Source of the DNA: Lachnospiraceae bacterium
Lineage (GTDB): Bacteria > Bacillota > Clostridia > Lachnospirales > Lachnospiraceae
NCBI GenBank assembly: GCA_900766925.1
Contig: CAAFXG010000142.1
Location: 1 to 58,158, forward strand
Reading direction: 5' to 3'
Length of the DNA stretch: 58,158 bases
Part shown: positions 28,088 through 36,623 of the stretch, piece by piece
How the letters are laid out: each line of letters starts with the position of its first letter
How positions within the stretch are numbered: the stretch's first letter is position 1
The notes under the pieces: generated by a model
What the model was told of the DNA's origin: nothing
Seen by the model: only the letters and a program-made list of their open reading frames with translations
Databases searched by the model: none
Position numbers and translations under genes: made by a program

Positions 28088-30088
28088 TTATTCATCGTAG
28101 TCACGCAAATTTATTTTTAGCTCCTTTAATTTGTCTCTTAATTCTGCCGCTTCCTCAAAATTAAGCTCCGCCGCAGCTTTGTTCATACGCTTTGTGAGAC
28201 GTGCAATCTCCTCCTTAAGCTCCTTCTTTGTCATAGACTCAACATCTTTGGTATTGTATCTACCCTTATCCTTATCAGACCTGTCAGTATCCGCCTCCAT
28301 GGAAATAATATCCCTTATCTGCTTCTGGATTGTCTTTGGCGTAATACCATGTTCCCTGTTATACTCATCCTGAATAGCACGTCTTCTGTTAGTCTCGTCA
28401 ATAGCATTCTTCATGGACCTCGTCATTACATCCGCATACATGATTACCCTGCCATCTGCATTACGCGCAGCCCTGCCTATCGTCTGAACAAGAGAAGTTT
28501 CAGATCTGAGAAAGCCCTCTTTGTCAGCGTCAAGAATTGCAACCAATGTAACCTCAGGGATATCCAGACCTTCCCTTAAAAGATTAATTCCAACCAATAC
28601 ATCAAACACACCCATTCTAAGGTCCCTGACAATCTCTGTACGTTCAAGAGTATCTATATCAGAATGCAGGTATTTAACTTTGATATCAAGCTGCTTCATA
28701 TAATCCGTAAGATCCTCTGCCATACGCTTGGTCAATGTAGTGACAAGCACTTTATGTCCCTGCTCTACCTCCTTATTAACCTCTGCCACCAGATCATCTA
28801 CCTGTCCGGCTACAGGTTTAACCTCTACAATAGGATCCAACAGGCCTGTCGGTCTGATAATCTGTTCAACACGATTCTCCTCATGCTCCCTCTCATAGTC
28901 CGAAGGTGTAGCTGATACAAATAAAATTTTATCAATCCTGTCCTCAAACTCATCAAAATTAAGCGGTCTGTTATCCAATGCAGACGGAAGTCTGAAACCA
29001 TAATCCACTAAGGTCTGCTTACGTGCCCTGTCTCCTGCATACATTCCCCTTATCTGAGGCAGAGTAATGTGCGACTCATCTATTATTATGAGATAATCAT
29101 CATTAAAAAATTTGAGCAGTGTGTTGGGTGTCGCTCCCGGTTGCAGTCCTGCCAGAATTCTGGAGTAATTCTCAATACCCGAACAAAATCCCGTTTCCTT
29201 AAGCATTTCCATATCAAACTCTGTACGCTCAGCAATACGCTGTGCCTCAAGAAGCTTATCATTGGCTTTAAAAAACTTAACCCTCTCATCTAATTCGGTT
29301 TTGATTTCGCCAACAGCACGCTCAAGCTTATCCGGTGCAACAACATAATGTGATGCCGGGAAAATACAGGCAAAGGAGAGGCTTCTTTTAATCTCTCCTG
29401 TCAAGGGATCAAATTCAACTATCCTGTCAATCTCATCTCCAAAAAATTCGATTCTGATTCCATTCTCAAAGGTCGACACAGGAAGGACATCAATAACGTC
29501 ACCCTTAACCCGGAAGGTTCCTCTGTTAAAATCCATCTCATTACGCGTATATTGAATATCAACAAGCTGTCTGATTACCTCATCCCGATCCTTATTCATT
29601 CCCGGTCTTAAGGCCATCATCATTGCCTTGTATTCCTCCGGATCTCCCAAACCATATATACATGATACAGAAGAAACAACGATAACATCCTTACGCTCAA
29701 TAAGTGCCGAGGTCGCACTATGTCTCATCTTATCTATCTCATCATTAACCGATGAGTCCTTGGCAATATAGGTATCTGTCGATGGTACATATGCCTCCGG
29801 CTGATAATAGTCATAGTAGGACACAAAATACTCGACAGCATTATGAGGAAAAAAAGCCTTAAACTCACTGTAAAGCTGGGCTGCCAAGGTCTTATTATGA
29901 GAAATTATTATTGTGGGCTTGTTAATACGGGCAATTACATTGGCCATTGTAAAGGTCTTACCTGAACCTGTTACACCAAGTAATGTCTGTTGCTTCTTAC
30001 CCTCCTGAAACCCCTGAACCAGACCTTCAATAGCCTGTGGCTGGTCACCGGTTGGTGCATATTCTGAGACCAATTCAAAATGATCCAT
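28088..30088 (-). CDS. uvrB: UvrB excinuclease helicase subunit
   Basis: UvrB verifies damage with UvrA and forms the incision complex with UvrC. Walker A is GVTGSGKT (38-45), the beta-hairpin tip is YYDYYQPEAYVPSTDTYI, helicase motifs DESH and LLREGLDIPEV follow, and the C-terminal UVR motif EEAAELRDKLKEL is present. Length 666 matches the family. The start at 30088 is chosen over an upstream ATG: the extra ~25 codons would come from the palindromic repeat, whereas MDHFELVSEY with GAGGAGG seven bases ahead matches other UvrB proteins. Confidence 0.97.
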   Translation of the reverse strand: MDHFELVSEYAPTGDQPQAIEGLVQGFQEGKKQQTLLGVTGSGKTFTMANVIARINKPTIIISHNKTLAAQLYSEFKAFFPHNAVEYFVSYYDYYQPEAYVPSTDTYIAKDSSVNDEIDKMRHSATSALIERKDVIVVSSVSCIYGLGDPEEYKAMMMALRPGMNKDRDEVIRQLVDIQYTRNEMDFNRGTFRVKGDVIDVLPVSTFENGIRIEFFGDEIDRIVEFDPLTGEIKRSLSFACIFPASHYVVAPDKLERAVGEIKTELDERVKFFKANDKLLEAQRIAERTEFDMEMLKETGFCSGIENYSRILAGLQPGATPNTLLKFFNDDYLIIIDESHITLPQIRGMYAGDRARKQTLVDYGFRLPSALDNRPLNFDEFEDRIDKILFVSATPSDYEREHEENRVEQIIRPTGLLDPIVEVKPVAGQVDDLVAEVNKEVEQGHKVLVTTLTKRMAEDLTDYMKQLDIKVKYLHSDIDTLERTEIVRDLRMGVFDVLVGINLLREGLDIPEVTLVAILDADKEGFLRSETSLVQTIGRAARNADGRVIMYADVMTRSMKNAIDETNRRRAIQDEYNREHGITPKTIQKQIRDIISMEADTDRSDKDKGRYNTKDVESMTKKELKEEIARLTKRMNKAAAELNFEEAAELRDKLKELKINLRDYDE

Positions 30089-30089
30089 A

Positions 30090-30182
30090 TCAGCTCCTCC
30101 TCGAATAATATGTAATGACTCGATTGATTTCATCAATCGGGTCCTCTCGTCGGAACCATGCAAAATTATGAACTTCGTTCAT
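30090..30182 (-). CDS. Possible 30-codon leader ORF inside the repeat upstream of uvrB
   Basis: The ORF encodes MNEVHNFAWFRREDPIDEIN plus ten more residues. GAGGAGG lies seven bases before its ATG. It ends with TGA overlapping the region just before the uvrB start (TGATATG), so translational coupling to uvrB is possible. In the other copy of the repeat the same peptide is frameshifted after residue 11 and stops after 16 codons, which argues against strict selection on the peptide. Functional status is uncertain. Confidence 0.35.
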   Translation of the reverse strand: MNEVHNFAWFRREDPIDEINRVITYYSRRS

Positions 30183-30209
30183 AATGGTTCCTCCTCGAAT
30201 AATATATAT
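30104..30209 (-). repeat. Palindromic leader repeat, copy B
   Basis: This copy is nearly identical to 27971-28075, with the same two hairpins. It is bracketed by a direct duplication of TCCTCCTCGAATAATAT (left end at ~30096 and right end at ~30191), which is the minus-strand ribosome-binding-site region. It lies directly upstream of uvrB. Both copies are in the same orientation relative to the gene that follows. Confidence 0.87.
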
Positions 30210-30584
30210 TGCCCATTAAACACACCTATAATACCATAAATCAATTTACTTGTACACCCCTAAAACAAACATTTGTTCTGTGTTATTTATTATGATACTC
30301 ATTTTCAGATAAAAGACTTCATTTTGTCTTTTTTATCGGTCCTTTTTCGTTTATTTCAGTATTATGTCAACTGAATTGTTTATAAAAAGGATAAAAATGA
30401 ATGTTTTAATAAAATTATCTTACTTTTATTATCGGGAAATCAATAGAAATGCATTTTTAGCAAAGAATTTTCACATAGAATTATGTATAATCAAATTATT
30501 ATCTGATTTATTGGATAATATTCTGTTTTATAAATCAAAAAAACATAGAGCATCTTACCGCCAATTCACACAGGAACCGGCAAG
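30210..30584. other. Gene-free stretch upstream of the uvrB leader
   Basis: A/T-rich DNA that should hold the uvrB promoter. A 79-codon frame on the plus strand has no ribosome-binding site and no domain-like sequence, so I do not call it. A T-rich inverted stretch AAAAGACTTC...GTCTTTTTT lies near 30310-30340 and could be a weak terminator on the plus strand. Confidence 0.5.
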
Positions 30585-30671
30585 CTGGTACAACGAAAAA
30601 TAAGCATCTGATATATTGACGTAGAATGATTTGATTGTCTGATATCAGTTACTTATTATTCGTTGTACCAG
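30585..30671. repeat. 20-bp inverted repeat between panE and uvrB
   Basis: CTGGTACAACGAAAAATAAG (30585-30604) is repeated inverted at 30652-30671 with one mismatch. The inner 47 bases include another short palindrome, CTGATATCAG. It is about 60 bases beyond the end of the ketopantoate reductase-like gene, so it may be that gene's terminator or a small mobile element remnant. Confidence 0.7.
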
Positions 30672-30730
30672 AAGCTTATTCATCAATTTTCGCCCAGAGA
30701 TGTGCATGGCAGAGCCTTACCATTTTGTGT

Positions 30731-31687
30731 CTAAAACTTGTCCTCCATTGCCTTGACAAGTGCATAAATCATTGTATGTACCGGTACATTTAAATTATAC
30801 TGTGACGCAATGTTGAGAAGACTTCCCGTAAGTGTATCAATCTCGGTTTTCTGCTTTTTCTCAATGTCCTGTAGGGTTGAAGAACGGTGGTTGTACGTCT
30901 TGGGTATCATATCCTCATAAAGTGCTGTTCTGTATGCTTCCGCATTCTCCCAATATGTAGAGCCTCCTGCAGCATTCATTATTTCGAAGGTCTCTTCTAT
31001 CAGAATATCCATAATCGAATGTGCATAATCAGAATCCGCAAGCTCTCCGTATGACATATTAAGTATTGCCCCAAGAGGGTTAAGAGTTGTATTGTAAATC
31101 AGCTTAGCCCACAACGCCTTGCAAATTTCCTCTGATGTAACTGCCTGTGTCTCAAGCCCTGATCTGTTAATTGCCTCTGCAAGCATTGTAACCTCTGCTT
31201 CGTTGTAACCAAATAAAGAACCAATCAATATCGGAGCCTGATGCACTGTTATTACCGACTCATTGGCATTTTCCTTACGAAAACCTGTAATTACCCTGCT
31301 ATGATACAGCTCTGATTTATCAAAATATTGGAGAAAAGGTTCTTCGTAGCCATAACCATTCTGCATAAAAACAATCTTTCCCCCATCCTTCATACAGGTT
31401 CTATTCTGACTAATCATAAGTGCAACATTTTCGTTGGCATTTGTCTTGGTTGAAATAATGACATAGTCATATGCTTTCTCAGGAAGTCTGGCATATATCT
31501 CATATGTACCAACCTCCCCTGCCGGAATTTCAATTGATTTAAAACGTCCCTTCCTGCTTATTCCGCCATCATCAATTGCCGCCTTTGTGAGTCCTCTTGC
31601 CAAAAAATCAACATCAACACCACCTTTTTTGAGAGATGCACCTATTCCTATTCCAAGCGCTCCTGCTCCAATAATCAAAACTCGCAT
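30731..31687 (-). CDS. Ketopantoate reductase-like NAD(P)-dependent enzyme
   Basis: The N-terminus MRVLIIGAGALGIGIGASL is a Rossmann GxGxxG dinucleotide-binding fold, and the C-terminal half has the helical domain with KLIYNTTLNPLGAI. Length 318 matches ApbA/PanE. The ATG at 31687 has AAAAGGGG ahead; the longer frame begins with TTG. The family reduces 2-dehydropantoate in coenzyme A synthesis, but many homologues act on other substrates. No pan genes are nearby, so I leave the symbol blank. Confidence 0.8.
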   Translation of the reverse strand: MRVLIIGAGALGIGIGASLKKGGVDVDFLARGLTKAAIDDGGISRKGRFKSIEIPAGEVGTYEIYARLPEKAYDYVIISTKTNANENVALMISQNRTCMKDGGKIVFMQNGYGYEEPFLQYFDKSELYHSRVITGFRKENANESVITVHQAPILIGSLFGYNEAEVTMLAEAINRSGLETQAVTSEEICKALWAKLIYNTTLNPLGAILNMSYGELADSDYAHSIMDILIEETFEIMNAAGGSTYWENAEAYRTALYEDMIPKTYNHRSSTLQDIEKKQKTEIDTLTGSLLNIASQYNLNVPVHTMIYALVKAMEDKF

Positions 31688-31715
31688 GTTTATCCCCCTT
31701 TTATACAACCTGTTC

Positions 31716-33815
31716 TTATCTCTTCATACAACTTAACACAATCGCCGATATTTTCGGTACCGTAATATTTAACATATTATTCTTAACGGTATACTCTGTA
31801 TTATCAAGCGAATAGCCTTCCTCCGTAGTAAGGATTTCTGTCTTAAAAACAGTTCCGTTATACACACCGAGTCTCATCATATGCAAATTCAGTGTCTGTG
31901 GTTCGTAGTCATTATTCAGTACAACTACAACAGCCTGATTATTTGTAAATCTTCCATAGCTTATTACCTTATAGCTTCCATACAGAAATGCCACAGAACC
32001 CATCATAATCGCATCAAGCCTTTTATGTATTTTTATGATATCCCTGTGAAAGGCTATCAGTTCATGATCCTCTCTGCCCCATGGGTATGTTCTCCTATTA
32101 TCCGGGTCAGTCCAGCCACACAGACCAGCCTCATCCCCATAATAAATAGTAGGGGCTCCCGGCCATGTCATCTGGAACACTACAGCCTCCCTGAAAACTC
32201 CTTTGTTTATATTATCGTTGGCAGCCTCCGGTCCCATAGTATGAATACGGCCTACTCTCCTGTTAGTTCGTGTAAGGAATCTTGAGTGGTCATGATTTGA
32301 CAGCTCATTCATTGCTATTTCCAATGAATTCTGGATAAATCGGGACATATGATGTCTTAACGCACCCGTAAATGCATCAGGATTACCCAGCAAATCGCCT
32401 CTGAATTCATCACTGTGTTTCTCCACACCTGTCAAAAACCATGTTATAGGCTCCATAAATGCATCATAGTTCATAACCGTATCCCACTGATCACCAAGAA
32501 GCCACTGTTTTGGGTCCCCGTAATGCTCAGCAAGAATTATAGCATTCGGATTGGCTGTCTTAACCCTGTTCCTGAAATCACGCCAGAACTTATGGTTAAA
32601 TTCCTCCGTGTATCCGAGGTCAGCAGCAACATCAAGTCTCCACCCGTCAGCATTATACGGAGGCGAAACCCATTTTTCACCAATCCTCATTATATATTCA
32701 TATAACTTACCTGATTCTTCATAATTAAGCTTAGGCAATGTATCATGTCCCCACCAGCCGTTATAGGTGGTATTATATGGCCACTGCCAGTCATCCTGAA
32801 ACTTAAAAAAGCTCCTGTAAGGACTATCATGTGCAACATATGCTCCCTTTTCATAGCCATCCTGATTCTCATATATGCACTCTCTGTCCATCCATTTATT
32901 GAAAGACCCGCAGTGATTAAATACACCGTCAAGAATAATTTTCATTCCGCGCCTGTGTACTTCCTCAACCAACTCGATAAACAGCGCATTACTTGCCTCA
33001 AGATTCTCCTTGTTTGTCACACGGTCAATATATCTGGTAGACTGCTTATTCTCTATCGAACCCGATGGAAGACAATCACCCTCGTCATGAACGATAACTC
33101 CAAAATGAGGGTCAACATAATCATAATCCTGTATGTCATATTTGTGGTTTGACGGTGATACAAATATAGGATTAAGATATATTACATCCACACCAAGGTC
33201 CTGAAGATAATCCAGCTTATTCATTACACCCTTAAGGTCTCCTCCATAGAAGGATCTGACATCCATATTATCAGGATATTTATACCAGTCTGTTATTCTA
33301 CGAGTTCCTTCACCAATGTAACTGTATTCATTATCGAGAACGTCATTAGACATGTCCCCATTGCAAAAGCGGTCCACAAATATCTGATAAAATACAGCAC
33401 CTCTGGCCCATTTCGGGGTTTTAAAATCAGGAACAATACGGAAATTATAATCTGTGTTTAAATCCTTCATTACTCCAAGATTATTGTAGTAACATAGTAC
33501 ATTACCGGCATGTATTTCAAAATAATAATCTATATTGTCATCAACAGATGATATAGTATGCGAATAGTAATCAAATAATATGTCTGACTCTGTTACGTTC
33601 ATTCTGCAACGCACACCATTGTAAATAAGATATACTTCATCAACATTATCTATTCCGGTTCTGAATTTTAATGTGACCGCTTCGCCACGATTAACTTCTG
33701 CAGGCATTCTGTAAAACTCAGTTCCATCCGCAAATAGTGCTCCCATATTTAATGCAGGCTTATTATTATATATATAATTAACTATTCTCTGCATATCAAC
33801 TGTTCTATCTGACAT
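31716..33815 (-). CDS. Intracellular GH13 alpha-glucan hydrolase (neopullulanase/cyclomaltodextrinase type)
   Basis: A 699-residue glycoside hydrolase. The N-terminal ~125 residues are a beta-sandwich like CBM34. The GH13 barrel shows DVIYLNPIF, DGVFNHCG, the nucleophile Asp in WRLDVAADLG, the acid/base Glu in ILAEHYGDP, and the transition-state stabilising SNHDHSRF. LPKLNYEE matches the region typical of the neopullulanase subfamily. No signal peptide, so it hydrolyses imported maltodextrins, cyclodextrins or pullulan fragments in the cytosol. It lies upstream of and close to the panE-like gene, with a gap of 28 bases. Confidence 0.9.
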   Translation of the reverse strand: MSDRTVDMQRIVNYIYNNKPALNMGALFADGTEFYRMPAEVNRGEAVTLKFRTGIDNVDEVYLIYNGVRCRMNVTESDILFDYYSHTISSVDDNIDYYFEIHAGNVLCYYNNLGVMKDLNTDYNFRIVPDFKTPKWARGAVFYQIFVDRFCNGDMSNDVLDNEYSYIGEGTRRITDWYKYPDNMDVRSFYGGDLKGVMNKLDYLQDLGVDVIYLNPIFVSPSNHKYDIQDYDYVDPHFGVIVHDEGDCLPSGSIENKQSTRYIDRVTNKENLEASNALFIELVEEVHRRGMKIILDGVFNHCGSFNKWMDRECIYENQDGYEKGAYVAHDSPYRSFFKFQDDWQWPYNTTYNGWWGHDTLPKLNYEESGKLYEYIMRIGEKWVSPPYNADGWRLDVAADLGYTEEFNHKFWRDFRNRVKTANPNAIILAEHYGDPKQWLLGDQWDTVMNYDAFMEPITWFLTGVEKHSDEFRGDLLGNPDAFTGALRHHMSRFIQNSLEIAMNELSNHDHSRFLTRTNRRVGRIHTMGPEAANDNINKGVFREAVVFQMTWPGAPTIYYGDEAGLCGWTDPDNRRTYPWGREDHELIAFHRDIIKIHKRLDAIMMGSVAFLYGSYKVISYGRFTNNQAVVVVLNNDYEPQTLNLHMMRLGVYNGTVFKTEILTTEEGYSLDNTEYTVKNNMLNITVPKISAIVLSCMKR

Positions 33816-34220
33816 AGAATACAGCCTCCTACTTCCAAATCCGCCAATTATCGGGATTTACATTATTAGAATTGCAAGGCAATCCTCTTACCATATTAAT
33901 ACATCATTGGGATTTTAACAACAAAAAAATGATATTTATAAACAGAGAAAAGGACAGCCACCGTACGACTGCCCTTTTCGGAGAAGGTATTTTGTTACTT
34001 ATGGGGTGTAGCAAAAAACTATATAATGTATTGGGGGGTTACAAGTATTATTATAACAGAGAATCTAAAAAAGTCTGCCCAAACATTTTTTTCTTTTAGA
34101 TGTTTTTTTGTGCATTTTACAGATTATGTTCGCTGTAAAAAGCTGTTTTTTGTTCTTTTTTGTGCATATTGCACAATGCGATATGTTGTTAAGCGACATT
34201 TTTACCAACCATTATATAAC
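33816..34220. terminator. Gene-free gap with hairpins downstream of ftsH
   Basis: Minus-strand hairpin AAAAGGGCAG...CTGTCCTTTT at 33947-33978 followed by CTTTTCTC is a likely terminator of the ftsH operon. A second, A/T-rich hairpin TTTTACAG...CTGTAAAA lies at 34115-34140. The 33.85-34.05 kb part probably carries the promoter of the GH13 gene. I see no gene here. Confidence 0.6.
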
Positions 34221-36086
34221 CTACACTTCTGCCTGCACATTATTTTCAAATAAAGCTTCAAACTCTTTACGTTCAATTCGCTCTTTTTCCAGCAATAATT
34301 CAGCACATTTATGGAGTACTTCCATATTTTCCATGATGATTCTCTTAGCCTCAACATAACATTCATCTATAATCCTACGTACTTCCTTGTCAATCATGGT
34401 TGCTATTTTCTCACTGTAATTACGCGAATGTCCCAAATCTCTTCCAAGGAATACTTCCTCATTATCATCAATCTCGTAATTAATAAGACCAACCTTCTCT
34501 GACATACCATACTTTACTACCATTGCCTGAGCAGTCTGGGTTGCCTGCTTAATGTCCTGTGAGGCTCCCGTGGTAATATCGCCGAAAATAAGCTCCTCAG
34601 CAATTCTTCCACCAAAGCTTACCATGATATCCTGCTCCATCTTCTTTTTGGTGTTAAATACGTTATCGTTTTCCGGGAGTGGCATTGTATATCCGCCTGC
34701 ACCCCTTCCGTTTGGAATTATTGATACAAGATGTACAGGACCAACCTCACTGAGCAAATGGAACAAAATCGCATGCCCCGACTCATGATATGCCGTAATC
34801 TTTCTTTCCTTCTCTGGTACGAGTCTGCTCTTTTTCTCACCACCTATACCAATCTTAACAAAGCTCTTGTCAACATCCTCCTTCTTGATATAAGGGCGGT
34901 CCTCTTTGGCAGCATTGATTGCCGATTCATTCATAAGATTTTCCAAATCAGCTCCCGCAAAGCCGGCCGTTGTTCTTGCTATCTCATGCAAATCAACATC
35001 TTCAGCCAAAGGCTTGTTTCTTACATGTACCTTTAATATCTCTTCACGACCTTTAACATCAGGTCTTCCAACCATTACCTTCCTGTCAAAACGACCCGGT
35101 CTTAAAATTGCAGGGTCAAGAATATCTACACGGTTAGTCGCAGCCAGAACAATTATTCCCTCGTTGGCCTCAAAACCATCCATCTCAACAAGCATCTGAT
35201 TCAATGTCTGCTCACGCTCATCATGTCCGCCGCCAAGTCCTGAGCCCCTCTTTCTTGCTACGGCATCTATCTCATCAATAAAGACTATACAAGGAGCATT
35301 TTTCTTGGCATCCTCAAACAAATCCCTAACTCTCGATGCACCGACTCCGACAAACATTTCAACAAAGTCCGAACCCGAAATAGAGAAAAATGGTACTCCT
35401 GCCTCTCCCGCTACAGCCTTTGCAAGCAAGGTCTTACCTGTTCCGGGAGGTCCCTCAAGCAGTACACCCTTTGGTATTCTTGCACCAAGTGCATTATACT
35501 TCTTTGGATTCTTTAGGAAGTCTACTATCTCAGCCATATCTTCCTTTTCTTCATCAAGACCTGCCACATCCTTAAATGTATACTTCTGATCCTTTTCCGA
35601 AGTCATATGGGCACGGTTTTTACCAAAATTCATAACCTTGCCACCGCCTGCACTGCCTCCGGCACCGCCACCGGCCATATTTGACATAAGCATTACAAAA
35701 AGGAAAATAACCAAAATAATCGTTGCAATAATAGGAAGCCACGTTAAGAAATTACTCCTGGTTGTAACATCATGCAACGTATATTCAATCTGTCCGTCTC
35801 CTCTTGTCATAAGAATATCCGAAACGGTATTTACGTCTGAAACATAAAACTGCTTTGTTCCCTGTACATTCCTGTATCCAAGAATAACTATACCGGTCGG
35901 TACCTCACTGTTTTGGAATACCTCTACACTCTTAATAAGGTTATCCTCTACCTCTGCCTGAAAATCAATAATTGTATAATCTGTATCGACATCTGAACCG
36001 CTACCCTGCATCCAGAGTATCACACAAAAGCCGATAAAGAAAAGTATAAGGTAAAACCCCAATCCTTTTCTCATGTTACTCTTCAT
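34221..36086 (-). CDS. ftsH: FtsH ATP-dependent zinc metalloprotease
   Basis: A membrane AAA+ protease that degrades misfolded and regulatory proteins. Residues 9-28 and ~114-136 are the two membrane helices. Walker A is GPPGTGKT (212-219), the pore loop lies in FVGVGASRVRD, Walker B is FIDEIDA, the SRH is ATNRVDILDPAILRPGRFDR, and the zinc motif is HESGH (~435). The 621-residue length fits. The start follows AAAGGAG. It follows hpt and tilS, a classic Firmicutes order. A Gly-rich stretch after helix 2 is typical of FtsH linkers. Confidence 0.98.
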   Translation of the reverse strand: MKSNMRKGLGFYLILFFIGFCVILWMQGSGSDVDTDYTIIDFQAEVEDNLIKSVEVFQNSEVPTGIVILGYRNVQGTKQFYVSDVNTVSDILMTRGDGQIEYTLHDVTTRSNFLTWLPIIATIILVIFLFVMLMSNMAGGGAGGSAGGGKVMNFGKNRAHMTSEKDQKYTFKDVAGLDEEKEDMAEIVDFLKNPKKYNALGARIPKGVLLEGPPGTGKTLLAKAVAGEAGVPFFSISGSDFVEMFVGVGASRVRDLFEDAKKNAPCIVFIDEIDAVARKRGSGLGGGHDEREQTLNQMLVEMDGFEANEGIIVLAATNRVDILDPAILRPGRFDRKVMVGRPDVKGREEILKVHVRNKPLAEDVDLHEIARTTAGFAGADLENLMNESAINAAKEDRPYIKKEDVDKSFVKIGIGGEKKSRLVPEKERKITAYHESGHAILFHLLSEVGPVHLVSIIPNGRGAGGYTMPLPENDNVFNTKKKMEQDIMVSFGGRIAEELIFGDITTGASQDIKQATQTAQAMVVKYGMSEKVGLINYEIDDNEEVFLGRDLGHSRNYSEKIATMIDKEVRRIIDECYVEAKRIIMENMEVLHKCAELLLEKERIERKEFEALFENNVQAEV

Positions 36087-36100
36087 CTACGTACTCCTTT

Positions 36101-36622
36101 CTACTCTTCAATTACACCAATATATGGAAGATTTCTATATTTTTGCGCACAATCAAGGCCATAACCAACAACAAATCTGTCCGGGATAACAAAGCAGGTC
36201 ATATCCGGTTCGATTTCAACGACTCTCCTATCCGGCTTATCCAACAGCGTTGCCACCTTAAAGCTTGCAGGTTTTCTTTCCTTAAGTATCTTAACAAGAT
36301 ATGAAAGTGTTCTGCCCGAATCCATTATGTCCTCAACCAAAATAACATTTCTACCCTCAATGCTTTCATCCAAGTCCTTAATCAGCTTAACGATTCCCGA
36401 TGAGGATTTGGCATTTCCATAACTGCTTACAGACATGAAATCCATAGTTACAGGCACTGTAATTCTTTTGGCAAGCTCACACATAAAAAATACACTACCC
36501 TTCAAAACGCCTATCAGATGTACAGTCTTACCGGCGTACTCTGAGCTGATTTTATCTGCAAGCTCCTGAATTTTATTCTCAACCTCCTGCTGGTCAATCA
36601 ATATACCTATTTTTTCTGCCAT
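36101..36622 (-). CDS. hpt: Hypoxanthine phosphoribosyltransferase
   Basis: This enzyme salvages hypoxanthine (and guanine) to IMP/GMP using PRPP. The PRPP-binding motif ILVEDIMDSGRTL is present, along with VLKGSVFFMCEL at the flexible loop region. Length 173 matches. It lies between tilS (2 bases after its stop) and ftsH, in the tilS-hpt-ftsH order typical of Firmicutes. Confidence 0.97.
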   Translation of the reverse strand: MAEKIGILIDQQEVENKIQELADKISSEYAGKTVHLIGVLKGSVFFMCELAKRITVPVTMDFMSVSSYGNAKSSSGIVKLIKDLDESIEGRNVILVEDIMDSGRTLSYLVKILKERKPASFKVATLLDKPDRRVVEIEPDMTCFVIPDRFVVGYGLDCAQKYRNLPYIGVIEE

Positions 36623-36623
36623 A

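Noticed and set aside
30089..30163. N-terminal extension of uvrB beginning MHGSDERTR
   Set aside because: It is a translation of the palindromic repeat; the ATG at 30088 has a strong site and matches known UvrB starts.
27971..30209. CRISPR-like array
   Set aside because: Only two copies, 2.1 kb apart, each before a gene; no spacers or cas genes.
30364..30603. 79-codon frame on the plus strand upstream of uvrB
   Set aside because: A/T-rich, no ribosome-binding site, no recognisable protein pattern.
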